Shown here: positions 52,301 to 64,000 of the stretch, piece by piece
Layout: every line of letters begins with the position of its first letter
Position numbering within the stretch: position 1 is the stretch's first letter
Assembly: GCA_907165065.1 (NCBI GenBank)
Contig: OU015525.1
Location: forward strand, 46,921,037-46,985,036
Source of the DNA: Caprimulgus europaeus
Taxonomy: Eukaryota > Chordata > Aves > Caprimulgiformes > Caprimulgidae
DNA: 64,000 nt
Reading direction: 5' to 3'
The notes under the pieces: generated by a model
The model's input: only the letters and a program-made list of their open reading frames with translations
What the model was told of the DNA's origin: nothing
Databases searched by the model: none
Program-made: the position numbers and the translations under genes

Positions 52301-55300
52301 ATTAGCTCATGGTGTGGGGAGTAGGGGCTCTCTAACTTCCTTCTGGTAGTCCACTTGTGCCTGCTTTTCTTCCGGGATGCAGGTGTCTGCCTTACAGAGA
52401 AGTTGTGATGCCTTCATCCACTCAGGATACAGACCAGGATGGGGTATTCACAACAATATATTCGGGGAGTGGTGGATGGAACAGGACTCATCCTTTTTAA
52501 AACACAAGGACACTCTAACATACAACTGGGACAATTACCCCAGTTTATCTCATTCCCTTCAGGTTGGAACAAGTTGATCTCCCATCCTCTGCTACCCATA
52601 AGCTATCTCCCAGGGCAGGCATGAAGAGAAAAAGATGGCTTACTGAATAAAAAAAAAAAAAACAAACAACAACCTTAAAAAAAGCTTAATTACGTCAGAA
52701 GAAAATAAGGCAAGGATTACAAAACTCAGACATTTTCTCACAAGATTAATCTAAATTTCCACTTTTGGGCAAATTCTTCATGGGTGTCTGGAAATTCAGG
52801 TAGTTTGTATTGTTAGCATTTTAAAGGAAATTTGTTTTTGGAACAGCCTGACTTTATTAGTGAATAGCCAGGATCAACAGGCATCGTTAAATCAAAAGAT
52901 TTTGGCAACACCCTACCTCTGCATTTTTTGATCCAAAGCTAGTTAGGAAGCAAGTGATATCTGCATAAATGAAAATCAGGTAAAAATTAGTAAGTTTTTA
53001 TTTTTTTGTTGTCTGAACAGCAGTATTTTTTTTAAAGTCTGAAAATGTGATGACTTATGGAAAGTTACTATCATATAAAGACAGTAATTTCTCATCATTA
53101 CATCAAACTCAGATGGTCCAGGTGAACAAAGACCTGAGTATAAAAAAAAATTATGCATTTTGTGAAAACCTCTTTGCCTATCTCAGATTCTGTGTAGATG
53201 CTCCATACACTTTAAAGTATTTTATAATTCCTAAGGTGTACCAGCAGAATTAGGCCCCTTACCTCTTCATGAAGATACCAGTGTTTCCATTGTTCTTGAA
53301 ATATTTTGACAGAATTTAATAAAATTCTTTCTGCTTCCTATCAACACTGTGCAGTGGGATATATTCTCTGGTTTTGTATCATTCACTGGAAAAGAGTCTG
53401 AATGAGTCCTTCCAAATTTACATGTGATTGCCTGAATTAAAACACTCCAGTATAATTATAGCAAATGATAATAGATTTTTATTCCACAAATTCATTTTGT
53501 CATCTGTTGCATTAATTTAATAATGTTATGATAAGCTTCAGACTTTGTGTACTCATCTTGACAAAGTCCTGTGGCCTTAATTTTTTAAAATCAAAGAAGT
53601 TGCAAATGAGAACATTGTATCTTAAGTTCTAAAATAGATCGTTTTCAGTACAAAGCTAGCATTAGTGCTTAATGAGATTGCATACACATGGCTATATATC
53701 AAAGCATAGCCATAAACATCATAAAATGCAAAATAATTAGGTGACCTTTCCCCAGAATATTTTCAGTGGCAGAACTATGACCTTTTTAGGTTATGTTCTG
53801 AACTTCTGGCATACGATTGATTGCAAAATCAGTGCATGTAATGAAGGCAAGTCTTTGGATGCCATAAACTGTTTCACAAGGCCGAGATGACAGCATCTGA
53901 AATGTGTTGAAAGCTCTAATGTAAATTATTTAGACTACTTGCATGATGCAAACCTCTGTGCTTGAAAAGACTAATCAATTCTTTCACTTGATAGGAATTT
54001 TAATTGGATGCAACAGCAAATATTGTTCAACTACTTGATTCATTGGCCATTTAATTGAGGCTAGCCTAATGTTTTCATTGTTGCTACATATATTAGAGCA
54101 AAAAGACAGTATTAAGATGATTTAATTATGGATCTTGCAACAGGAAAACCTTAAGCTTTAAGCAGTATGTTGAAAATATAGCATGCATATTACAGAGATA
54201 ATTATATAGTCCTGAAAGAGTATGGCATGATGTATCCTTCTATCCATCACCAGTGGTGGAACATACCTTCCAATAATACAGGCAATAAAATAAGCACTTC
54301 AAATAGAATGAAACATCTGCATAACACGTACTTCCTTGATTTATTCATTGTCTGCTTCTTATTAGTTTCTTAAGTGTTTATACTTAACAAACATAAGTGT
54401 AAATACGTCTTTATTTGGTTAATTTTAATGTCTGTAAATGCTGTTTTCTCCCATAAAAAGACTATAAAGGCCAATAATTTAAAAACCTATCTATAGAAAT
54501 ATACAGCAAGCTGTTTTAAACACACATCAAGGTACAATTTTCTGCTGAATTATATCCCAAAACAGTTTTGCAAATAAAGGGCTAGAAATAAGCATTTAAA
54601 ATAAATTAGGAAAACATTCCAGTTGTCATTGAAAAAGTGCATGTTTTGAGATTAATGCATTTAGGAAAAGAAATGAAGAGAAATTGACTGGAAAATAAGA
54701 CACGTGTTGTTGAGTCAAGGTCAGATTTGCCTGTATGAAATATAGTTTCATGTCATAGAAGCTGAAGTCCTGTCCTTCCTTGCAGCTCAAGAAATTGGGA
54801 ATAGTGATTACTCTAACCCAGCTATTATCTCTAGAAATAATGTTTTTGCAGAAGCTAAGTTAATGAGGTAAGGGCTGGTGATCTGCTAATTAAAATTCTA
54901 AAAATAGGACTAGTGATAAATGGGGTGTCAAAATATCCTAGCTAAGGAAGAGTCCTTAAGTTAGCAGTGATCAATGCACAGCTCTGATTTTGTGACACTG
55001 CATATTCATTTAATGAACCTCTTCTTTTATCTGTTAATTACTACAACACTCTCTGGATTAAGACTATAGCACATTCTTTAGAGAATCTGTACATTGTCTA
55101 GTTCAAGTTTATTTATGAATTTGTATTAGTTTACTAGCATACCAGAATCTTCTTATAGCTGACACACTACCTCACACTAATAAGGGCTTTTGTTTGACAT
55201 GGAAAGCAGTTGCTTTACATTGGAAGGGCCGTTAAAACTCAGTGTATGTCTTTCAGGAGAGCAAAGAAAATTAGGAAGCTAAATATACAGACTGGTATTT

Positions 55301-57837
55301 TCAAACAGGCTCAGCTGAATTAAACAACCTATTTGCATCATACTACAACAAGAATGTAAACCCAACTATAATTCTAAATAGAAACATCTGGTCAGTAGTA
55401 CTACAGATAATGGTAAATTATTTTTTCAGTTCATTTCTGAAAACAATATTTATTCCAAATTCAACTCAGTGAAGTGTGTCCAGATACCACAAATAGATAT
55501 TTCAAACTGAACATAATTTCATAACTGGACTACCCACTCTCTGCTGGCCCACAATGTCTTTGTAAATGTTAACAATTTCACACCTATTAATTTCAGTCAT
55601 ATTTAAGTCATTAATTATCAGTACTCAAGAGATCTGAAAAAATAAATTATTGCTCCGCAATAAAACAAGAGATATAGTTCTTATTTTTAAGCATGGTCAG
55701 ACCTTCTCTTGGAAGGATAAGGTTTCTCAATGCCTTTTTGAAACACAGCTAATCAGGAATTGCCATAATGCAGTCACAGTTTCACAGACTGAATATGACA
55801 TCAGATGCTGAAGTGTCACACAGAGTCCTGATTACCTAATTATTTAGATTAGGAATCTCATTGAAGTCTGTGTGACATCGTTCATTTCTTATGAGAGAAA
55901 AACGTGTCTATAATCTGGGGATAAGGAGGACCTGGTGCATGTCAAATACTCCTACATCAGTCTTTGAGCATCACCATGCTCTTGCATCTGCTACTTCAGA
56001 TATAATCACAGAGTTAAAGGCCAAAATAGGCCTACAGACTATTCAATTTCCTCTACAACACAAGGCATTAAATTTCATCAAGTTACTTTTGCACCAAGCT
56101 TAATAATTTTCACTTGACTCAAGTTTCTTTTGTGCTCTGCTAAAGCATATTAATTAATAAGTAATGCAGTACTGGAAAAAAAGCCAGATGCTATATCAAT
56201 GAAGACTTGTGTAGAATAGAATATACAGAAAGAGTAAAACACACTGAAATGCTGTGGAGGAAGAAGCCATAACGCAGTCTGGATATACGGGTGTGGAGGT
56301 AGAACTTGACTATTGGAAAAAAATACAAGAACTGGTCCCTGTGAATGAATTTACTAACTTACAGACAAAATTCTAAACATAGAAACAGAGGGAAACAACT
56401 ATAATGTCACCTCAAAAGATTTGCACAGAACACTTTTAATCTAAATCAGCAGTTATTTAATACATTATTCTTAATGCCTGCCAGGGCTTTGTTAACAAGC
56501 ATTTAATTTTCCACTCTCTGAATCTTTTTGGCTGCTGTATGCTTGTCTTTCTAATTGTACCTTTTCTCTGACTTGACCCAAGAGTGAGATGATTTACCAC
56601 CTGTACTCTTACTTTAAACCATGCCAGCCTAATCGACTCCAGATTTAATCAAGCATTCACAATGTCAGTTTTTCATTTTCACCTTTGCTTATTGTATGTG
56701 AAATGACATTGATCACTAGTGAAGTGATCAGCTGAGATTGTGTGCTTTTGTCTGCACTCTTACAGACATTAGCTGACTTTTGCTTTATTTTTCAGTGTGT
56801 ACACCAGTGTGCAACTATTGTCACAAGAGCTTTGGATTAATAACCTGTGTATTTTTACTAGTGTCCAAGGACCATAATGAAATACAGGCTCTTTCTTTTA
56901 TGTTCACATCCAACCATAATGTATTTGCCATTTATCCAATGTGTAGGTATGCTGTTTCCATGCTTTGTAGGGTATTTGTGCTTCAGGCATTTACCTTCTG
57001 TACTTTGAATCACTTCCTCAGCAGATTCCACTTCTCTCCATTGACCGTATAGGAACACAGATTTTTAACTGTCATCTACAAACGTGCACCTAAATTGCTT
57101 TCTAGAGTAGATTGTGCAAATAAACTTGTACATATTTCACAGGTTGATTGGAAGAAAAATTCAATGTTTTTCTACCATGGTACAGTGATATTCTTTCAGC
57201 AGTTATAAGGATTCTATTATGAAAAAATGAAATCTGTACGCTAACTATAATTATGCTCTTGGGACCTTTGGTTTTCATTAATACTTTAGGTGTATTTTGG
57301 TGGTGTATGCCTGATTTAAATTGATTTCCTGTTACGTTGACTGTCTGAAGTGTATGTACAGTATATACAGTATATAGCTACTACCCACCTGGCAGTCTGA
57401 TATAAGTGAATTTTTGGAGGGTGAGGGGTAGGTATCAGTGCTGGAACTCAGTATTCAGTCTCTAGGAATTAGTGGGATTGTGATTTTACCAGTGGGACCA
57501 GGATTTTACCTTTGGTTGGAACGGGGCTCTTCTGGCCTCTGGGCATTAAAACAGAGATGATGTCCCACAGGCACTAGCATGTTAGTTACAGGATCTCATT
57601 GACTTTTCTGATTAATTAATTTTTCAATTCAGTCACAGAAATTAAGAAGGAAATTAACTAAAAACATCAGCTAGATAAATCCCAAATTAAAAAGTGTAAC
57701 TTCTCTCACCCAAACAAAACACTAAATTCTTTTCATGGGAGATTTATTATCAAAACATTTAATTTGGGACATGTGCAATAAAAGGTAAACAAGCAAAAGA
57801 ATGCTGAGGATGATACTACTTTCTTTGCCTGGTGGTT
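52301..57837. other. AT-rich noncoding DNA
   Basis: No gene supported. A14 lies at 52649-52662. The stretch 53440-55060 is rich in homeodomain-type TAATTA/ATTA words and has no recognisable repeats, so it may hold conserved noncoding sequence; this cannot be tested by eye. A 20-bp duplication lies at 57472-57511. Confidence 0.5.
57472..57511 (+). repeat. 20-bp imperfect tandem duplication
   Basis: Copies at 57472-57491 and 57492-57511 share GTGGGA at the start and GATTTTACC near the end. The second copy resembles a CAGTGGGACCAGGATTT word common in old sauropsid repeats. Confidence 0.7.
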
Positions 57838-57912
57838 AAGCAAGTATTTAAAATGAGAATATTTGAACTCAGTCCCTGGCAAGCACGTTAACCATCAGAC
57901 TAACAGGCAAAT
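57838..57912 (-). mobile_element. tRNA-like SINE fragment
   Basis: On the minus strand, TTAGTCTGATGGTTAA (A-box-like, 57888-57903) is followed about 30 bases later by CTGAGTTCAAAT (B-box-like, 57861-57872). This is the arrangement of a tRNA-derived SINE head. The two ends (GCCTG near 57836, CAGGC near 57907) are also complementary. It is too diverged to be called a tRNA gene. Confidence 0.4.
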
Positions 57913-57973
57913 TTGATAGGGTGAAAGAATGCTTTTCTCCTGTTAAGTTGATCCAGCATATATCCATTGCAGC

Positions 57974-58390
57974 TCACAGAATCACAGAATCACAGAATGT
58001 CAGGGATTGAAAGGGACCTCGAAAGATCACCTAGTCCAGTCCCCCTGCCGGAGCAGGAACACCTAGATGAGTTCACACAGGAAGGTGTCCAGGTTGGTCT
58101 TGAATGTCTCCAGAGAAGGAGACTCCACAACCTCCCTGGGCAGCCTGTTCCAGTGCTCTGTTAATCTCACAGTAAAGTTTCTTCTGAAGTCTAAGCAGAA
58201 TCTTCTGTGTTCCAGCTTACACCCATTGCCCATTGTCCTATCATTGGGCACCACTGTGAAGAGCCTGGCTCCATCCACCTGACACTCACCCTTCATATAT
58301 TTATAAACATTAATGAGATCCCCCCTCAGTCTCCTATTCTCCAAGCTAAAGAGGCCCAGCTCCCTCAGCCTTTCCTCATAAGGGAGATGC
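57974..58390 (-). mobile_element. CR1 LINE, 5'-truncated (copy D)
   Basis: The plus strand starts with three complemented CR1 3' octamer-type units (CACAGAAT repeated) and the same ATGTCAGGGATT word as copy A, so both belong to one subfamily. Homology runs to about 58390, where CCTCATAAGGGAGATGCT ends. It extends about 40 bases further 5' than copy A. Confidence 0.95.
58063..58390 (-). pseudogene. CR1 ORF2 C-terminus, open but truncated
   Basis: The minus frame is open from the truncation point (about 58390) to the stop near 58063. It encodes the CR1 polyprotein C-terminus, beginning around [20 protein letters not shown] and continuing through [14 protein letters not shown] to a leucine-ending tail. 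One codon is missing relative to copy A in the RRNF(F)TVR region. It contains no catalytic RT residues, which lie in the missing 5' part, so no activity is possible. Confidence 0.85.
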
Positions 58391-60250
58391 TAACTCAAGA
58401 TAACCCCTCTCATATCTAGATTTAACAACTAGATCAACTAATGTTTAATTGGGACACACGTAACAGAAGATCATCTCAAGAAAAAGCTACAGTTTTGGAC
58501 ATAGTTGATCCACAATAATTGTCCAATCAAACTGGTTTATTATCAAGTAAGTGCAAGGTAATTTGAATGACTTTAGCCCTGTTTTCGCTGCAGTCTGAAG
58601 TAACCCAGATTACTTTGTGTTTACCGTATAGGTAGAGCATGCATGCATGCACATATATATGCATGCTTACCACAGATAATTTGATGCAAGATACTTTTTT
58701 ACACGGTACTGTATCTTTGTCTCCCTTCCTTCCTCATGTTATCCTATTTATTACTCAAGTCCTGATACTCAATCATGGTGTTGAGAGAGAAGTCTTGTTC
58801 AGCCACACTTCATCTGTTTTGGTGATCCCAAATGTGCAAACCTGTATTCAAGTTTGAAACTGTGTTCCTTCACTTACAGAAGATGTGAACTGTAGGAGTA
58901 TCATATATCAAATAGAAATGACTTTTGGAATGTTCAATTCAGAATGATACAGATACTAAAATCAGGACATGAACCACAAGTTTGCTGATTTCTAGTTAAC
59001 AACTGTATAGTAAAGATATAAAGTTCAGCATACGTCTTGAATTCATTGATACCATGATCCCATCCCATTTTCTAAACAGAGAAGAACTGAATGTAGTTCT
59101 TAAAGCATCACAAGGTAATAGATTTTTAAATATTACAAAATGCAGAAAAAGACTATAGGTAATTTGCAATACAGTAAAAACTGTCTTTTTATTAATAGAT
59201 ACATTAATCTTGCAAAACTCCAGACACAACAATTGAATTTTTTTGAAAGTAGCAAATAGAAAAATAGTTCTTGTTTTGTACCATTTGTGTATATCTTTTA
59301 TTTCCACTATACCCTCTCTTCCTTATGTTCCATACTTTTCAGGTTGTAATAGAAAAAAATGACGTAAAAGTATGAAGATGAAATGTTCTGAATTGCTTAA
59401 TGTAATATCAAAAATTGTGTGATTAATGATTTTGCTAAGTAAACTCCAAAGGGGAAAAATAAGTGAAATGTGTATAATCTTAGTCTTCTGGAATATTTAT
59501 TCATATTAATTCTGTGCACAGTTAGAATTGCATTTGTGCATGTCTATTTCAGACTAGTCACAGCAAAAAGGAATGAGGAAGGTAATTATAAATAATTTAA
59601 TGAAGCTCTGTCAGTTGAAATAGGAAATTTTGTATGCATGTAAAGGTGTTTAACTTTGCCAGGAGGGCTTCCCATATACACAAAGGAAATATGTAAACAA
59701 TTATTCTGCATTTGCTTGTGCATAATTAAACATATTTAAACAAGAAACAACTATTCTAATACATCTACACATAATGACCACTTACAATAGCTATAGAAAC
59801 TGTAGTTTACTGTTCATTGGTTGTGTTTGTACAACATAAAGATTAGGGTTTATAGCATTCTCTGAAGTCACATATGTGATCTTGTAAGGTAAAAACTTGA
59901 AGAAAAAGAAGTGGTAGGGATAATTAATGTGTTCTTTTTAAGTGATTATAAGCCTCAATTCATTGTGTTAGAGGGTAATTCTAATAAGAAAGTTCACTGC
60001 TGATTTCCAAGAGTGATAACCAAGGGCACTGGCTATTACAGATGTGTCCATACCTTCTTATTACACAGGTACTGAAATGTTTGTTTAACTCCTCACAATA
60101 TTTTATAAAGAGTTTAAAGATATGTCAAGAAAAAATGATATGCTGATGGTTCCTGTGCCAACAGAGAGCCTGACACAATTATCTATTATAACACATCTCA
60201 AAAGAACATCATTTGAAAGATCCACTGGTTGAGATCATTCTCAGTATTTA
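58391..60250. other. AT-rich noncoding DNA between two CR1 copies
   Basis: No gene recognised. It contains the GCATGC-rich near-palindrome at 58637-58667. Confidence 0.55.
58637..58667. repeat. GCATGC/TATATA near-palindrome
   Basis: AGCATGCATGCACATATATA is followed by TGCATGCT, an alternating purine-pyrimidine run that is nearly self-complementary. Cruciform or Z-DNA formation is conceivable. Confidence 0.7.
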
Positions 60251-61190
60251 GAATCATAGAATAGTATAATTTGGAAGGGACCTTAAAGATTATCTAGTTC
60301 CAACCCCCCTGCCATCAGCAGGGATACCTTCCACTAGACCACGTTGCTCAAAGTCTCATCCAACCTGGCTTTGAAAACTTTCAGGGAGGGGGCATCCACA
60401 ACTTCTCTGGGCAACCTGTTCCAGTGTCTGACCACCCTCGCAGTAAAGAATTTCTTCCTAATATCTAATCTAAACCTACCCTCTTTCAGCTTAAAGCCAT
60501 TTCCCCTCATTTTATTACTACCTCCCTTTGTAAAAAGTCCCTCCCCAGCTTTCTTGTAGGCCGCCTTCAAGAATGGGAAGACAGCTATAAGATCTCCCTG
60601 AAGCCTTATTTTCTCCAGGCTAAACAGCCCCAAGTCTCTCAGCCTGTTCTCATAGCAGAGGTGCTCCAGCCCTCTGATCATCCTCATGACCCTCTTCTGG
60701 ACTCGTTCTAACTGGTCCATGTCTCTCTTGTGTTGCGGGCTCCAGAACTGGACACAGTACTCCAGGTGGGGCCTCACAAGAGCAGAGTAAAGAGGGAGAA
60801 TCCCCTCCCTTGACCTGCTGGCCACACTTCTCTTGATGCAGCCCAGGATAGGGTTGGCCTTCTGGGCTGCAAGCGCACATTGCCGGCTCATGTTCAGCTT
60901 CTTGTTCACCACCACCCTGAAGTCCTTCTCCTCAGAGCTGGTCTCAATCCACTCATCCCCCAGCCTGTATTTATGCTTGGGATTGCCCCAATCCAGGTGC
61001 AGGACCTTGCATTTGGCCTTGTTGAACTTCATGGGGTTAGGACAGGCCCACCTCTCAAGTCTGTCAAGGTCCCTCTGGAGAGCGTCCTGTCCCTCCAGCG
61101 CGTCAATTGCACACAGTTTGATGTCTGTGGCACACTTGCTGAGGGAGCACTCAATCCCACTGTCCATGTCACCAATGACAACTTCTTCAA
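60251..61190 (-). mobile_element. CR1 LINE, longest copy (copy E)
   Basis: About 940 bases of CR1 in minus orientation. The plus strand begins with GAATCATAGAATAGTATAAT and TTGGAAGGGACCTTAAAGAT and continues through the complement of ORF2 up to the GDMDSGIEC region near 61170. Homology to the usual INDLDSG context fades at about 61175-61195, which marks the 5' truncation. It is the same subfamily as the copies at 28.0 and 32.3 kb, and stands out as a GC-rich island in AT-rich DNA. No target-site duplication is visible, as is usual for CR1. Confidence 0.95.
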
Positions 61191-61200
61191 GGACAATCAA
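60334..61200 (-). pseudogene. CR1 reverse transcriptase C-terminal region, uninterrupted frame
   Basis: A 288-codon minus frame runs without a stop. Residues about 10-20 (GDMDSGIECSL) precede the RT catalytic palm motif. The canonical FADD is replaced by CATD at residues 23-26, so the first catalytic aspartate is gone and the enzyme would be dead even if full length. Recognisable downstream blocks are MKFNKAKCKVLHL (57-69), [19 protein letters not shown] (about 135-153), LGLFSLEKIRLQGDLIAVF (about 191-209) and [10 protein letters not shown] near the end. The first 6-8 residues are probably flanking DNA. The endonuclease and most of the RT domain are missing. The lack of stops suggests a fairly recent insertion rather than selection. 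Confidence 0.88.
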
Positions 61201-64000
61201 TTTCTGGAAAAAAGGAGAGCATGGCAGGCTCAGCCACCTCCAGCATGGTAATTATTACTTTTATACTTCCACTTCATAAGGGTGAACTATGAAAAGGAAG
61301 ACTGAAAGCTGAAAAGTATCTTTGGAGCAGAGATATAAACAGGACCAAAAAAGTGAAGTTGAGAGACTTCCCATAACATAGATTGCATAGAGCATCAGCT
61401 TGCCTGAACATAGCAGCGACATAAAACATTAATAAAATATGAAACTTGATCTGGTTGCTTAAAATACAGAACTTGTATTCCAGAGGACAATTAAGATTAT
61501 TTATTTTAATTGCAGTTTCATATAAAACTACACCTTTACCAAATTTTACTGTCAAAGGTTTCTGTCAAGCTTGCATTTTTGACACATCAGCATATGCTCC
61601 TGCAATAATCCGGGAAAGGAAAGGTTTGAATCTTTTGTGGTCCATCAAAAAATAGATGATAATGGTATACAGTAGTGACAGCAAATAGATTTTTGAAGTT
61701 TGAAGGCAGCAGAAGCATTTGTGCAAGAAATTGTATTTTGACAGGAGCTTATTTTTGCCATTAATAACTTCATCAACTAACAAGATAGATACTGTACCTT
61801 TGAGTGTGTGCTTCTTTCTCCACTGTACCTTGCCTTAACCTGGATTAGAGTTCTATAGAAACTCAACAGGCATTTTTGTGACCTTATCTTTTAAAGTTTT
61901 GCCTTCAAAGTACTTGATGAAAATACTAATAGTGATTCATGAATGAGCTTTTGGGCAGTGAGAAATTCTTCACTGAGAAATTCACTAATTCATTAAGAAT
62001 TGCAATAATTTCCCATGTTGTAAGGAACTTTCTGTTGGTACAAAGTTGATCAGTGGTCCTGAAGCATTCTTGTGAGAATTATTCCAGGCACTGAAAAAGG
62101 AGTATAGTATAGACAAGAAAACACTTCAATTTTGGCTAGAATGAACTGTCACTGGTTCTCACCCACCCTACAAAACACTTTTTCTTGAGAAATAAGTAAC
62201 TGAATTCTATTGCTCTTAAGTGGACTGGCTGGTTCAACACATATAAATAGATCAGATTTCTTCTTAAACAAATTAGTGGAAGATTTAATAGGCTACAGAA
62301 AAACAACTTAAAAGTTTTATAATTTTTCTTTGCTGCTACAGCAAGTTCTGTACTGTTTATCTGTGTTTTAAGATCACTTTGCTGCACTGACTTAACATTG
62401 TACTGCCAAAGTACTAAAATAGACAGTTATTTAATACCCCTGTTCCTGGATTTTTAATACACACTGAAAATAAGTCAGGGAGATAAGACTATAGCTACTG
62501 AAATGTCAAACTATAGCACTGTGAAGAAAATGTCATTTCATTTCAGTCAAGACTAGCTTGTCTTCCCAACATTTGGATTTTTCATGTTTCAAATAATTTC
62601 AGTGATAATATTTGCTAGTTTAGCACCCTTATTTTTAAATTATCATGCCAGATTTGAAAATCTATCAACATTTATCTGGTTGTGTGTGAAAACTTCACAA
62701 AAGTGCCTGAAAAGTTCTGATCAGATGGTGATACCTAGGTAAACCTAGAAACAGGGCACAGCCAGGTCAGTGGAAGATATAAACACCAAAAATAATCTTG
62801 TGGAAGTTGATGGTAGAATATGGCAGGTAAAAGGAAGATTTACATAAAGATTTCAGCCAGCCTGGAGGGAAGTACTGCTTGATTTACTTCACTGAGGGAG
62901 AGAGGACTTCCAGAGATTGACAAGAGAGAATGAAAAGCAGATGGAAGGGTTTTATTGAGTGCTGTCAAGAATAAGTTTTCCTGACTCTAGTCTTTTGACG
63001 AGTCTCACTACCTCAGAGTTTTCCTTGTGATATTTCTACTATTTGGCATTTCAGAGTAGTCCCTTTGGCATTACTTACCTCATGCAGGGCAGTATCTAAC
63101 ATTCAGTCAGATCTCCCTCAAGTCTACCCTTTCCCCAGGCCATTTACCTTTCATCCTGAATAGAGTCCTGCACCACTAAAGAGCGCATTGCCTCACATGT
63201 GGGCTTTCTCTCTGTTCCAGTCACTTCAAACAAAAGGATAATGTTAGCTCTATCTCACTCAGAGTTGTTCCTCTGCAGCTCATCTTTCCCCATAAGGATC
63301 CACTCCTGGAGCTTATCACAGTTTCTACCTTTTGTTCTTCTCACTTTCTCCAATGACAGATCCTTTTCCAGCCTCATGATCCCTGTGAGATCCTCCTCCC
63401 TATCCTCTCTTAGGATGGTGAACAAAACATCACCACCCTAAGCATCTTCATAATCTGCTTTAGATTTTTCCTTTTAATCTCATTTCCTCATCGTGAACCT
63501 GCTCCCTTCAGGTGTCAACAAAAAAGGCACTTTTAAACTACATTTTAAGACTCGTTTCAGGATTACCTTCCCCAGTCAGCCAGAGATACCCTCGCCACAG
63601 AGTGCCAGATATTAATGGTAGGTTGCTGTACCGTAACTACCCACAGATGTTAGTAACGTCATTAGCTTCTGGAAAGATTGTCTGTCTGGCAACATGAAAG
63701 GAAATAAGTGGTGCAAGAGCATTAAAAGCTTATTAAGCTATCTGCTTTTTGTAATATTGTGCGTGAGACGGAAACCACACCTACAATGCTTGCAACCAGC
63801 AAGCCAAGATTAAGGAAAAGCCAAGCTTTCAATGTCTTGGCCTGTGTATCAGCCTTGAATCGAAAAGAAAATAATCATATTCTAAAACAGATCAGAACCG
63901 GAGGATTTTCCTGTTGGTATTGGAAACAAAAGGGGTAATGAGTCATTGCTATGCTTACTCCCAGGATATTGTAACTGGATGCTGAAATTATGGAGCTAGC
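61191..64000. other. noncoding DNA
   Basis: No gene supported. 63000-63500 is pyrimidine-rich on the plus strand, with an acceptor-like TTTCTCTCTGTTCCAG at about 63205-63220, but the following frame is not recognisable. 63540-64000 is repeat-free by eye. Confidence 0.5.

Noticed and set aside
57838..57912. A functional tRNA gene
   Set aside because: The A- and B-boxes are degenerate and no good cloverleaf with a proper anticodon stem can be drawn; a SINE fragment is likelier.
60344..61279. Plus-strand frames of 71-148 codons over the 60.3-61.2 kb region
   Set aside because: They are the antisense of the CR1 ORF2 frame; GC-rich CR1 DNA leaves the opposite strand open.
1..64000. CRISPR arrays, operons, phage or other microbial systems
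   Set aside because: No spaced direct repeats, no dense coding and clear avian CR1 LINEs: this is vertebrate noncoding DNA.

Overview
The window looks like AT-rich nuclear DNA from a bird: a gene desert or the inside of a very large intron. The main evidence is six clear copies of the CR1 LINE with avian-style 3' ends (octamer-type ATTCTRTG ends read on the sense strand). Older repeats resembling CR1/L3 and tRNA-derived SINEs also occur, with microsatellites and homopolymers. Nothing prokaryotic is visible: no operons, no dense ORFs, no CRISPR array. No host protein-coding gene, rRNA or intact tRNA can be supported. Almost all ORFs of 60-110 codons look like chance reading frames in AT-rich DNA. 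The exceptions are the reverse-transcriptase (RT) C-terminal frames inside CR1 copies and one weak candidate exon near 2 kb on the minus strand. Layout: 1-6.6 kb is AT-rich noncoding DNA with a 23-base G run and the candidate exon. 6.6-7.0 kb is a CAG/GGCAG-rich decayed minisatellite. 7.8 kb has a tRNA-like SINE head. 11.2 kb has a MIR-like SINE relic, and 13.3 kb a decayed CR1-like 3' end with a perfect small hairpin inside it. 20.0-20.4 kb holds a 5'-truncated CR1 whose 5' junction carries two perfect palindromic estrogen-response-element cores. 23.4 kb is a TA/TG microsatellite region. 28.0 kb has a short CR1, 32.3-32.8 kb the only plus-strand CR1, and 45.77 kb a perfect 11-bp-arm palindrome. 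49.8 kb has a decayed CR1 end. 50.8-51.6 kb is a GC-rich, CpG-poor block of unknown origin, followed at 51.7-52.3 kb by an ancient CR1/L3-like relic. 57.8-58.4 kb has a tRNA-like fragment beside another CR1, and 60.25-61.19 kb the longest CR1, with a 288-codon open frame. Genes do not work together here because none is visible. The CR1 copies are all 5'-truncated passengers; the longest has lost the FADD catalytic motif of RT. I found no new biological system. The features most worth a second look are the tandem estrogen-response-like palindromes at the 20.35 kb CR1 junction, the STAT-like palindrome at 45.77 kb, the isolated GC-rich block and the candidate exon.
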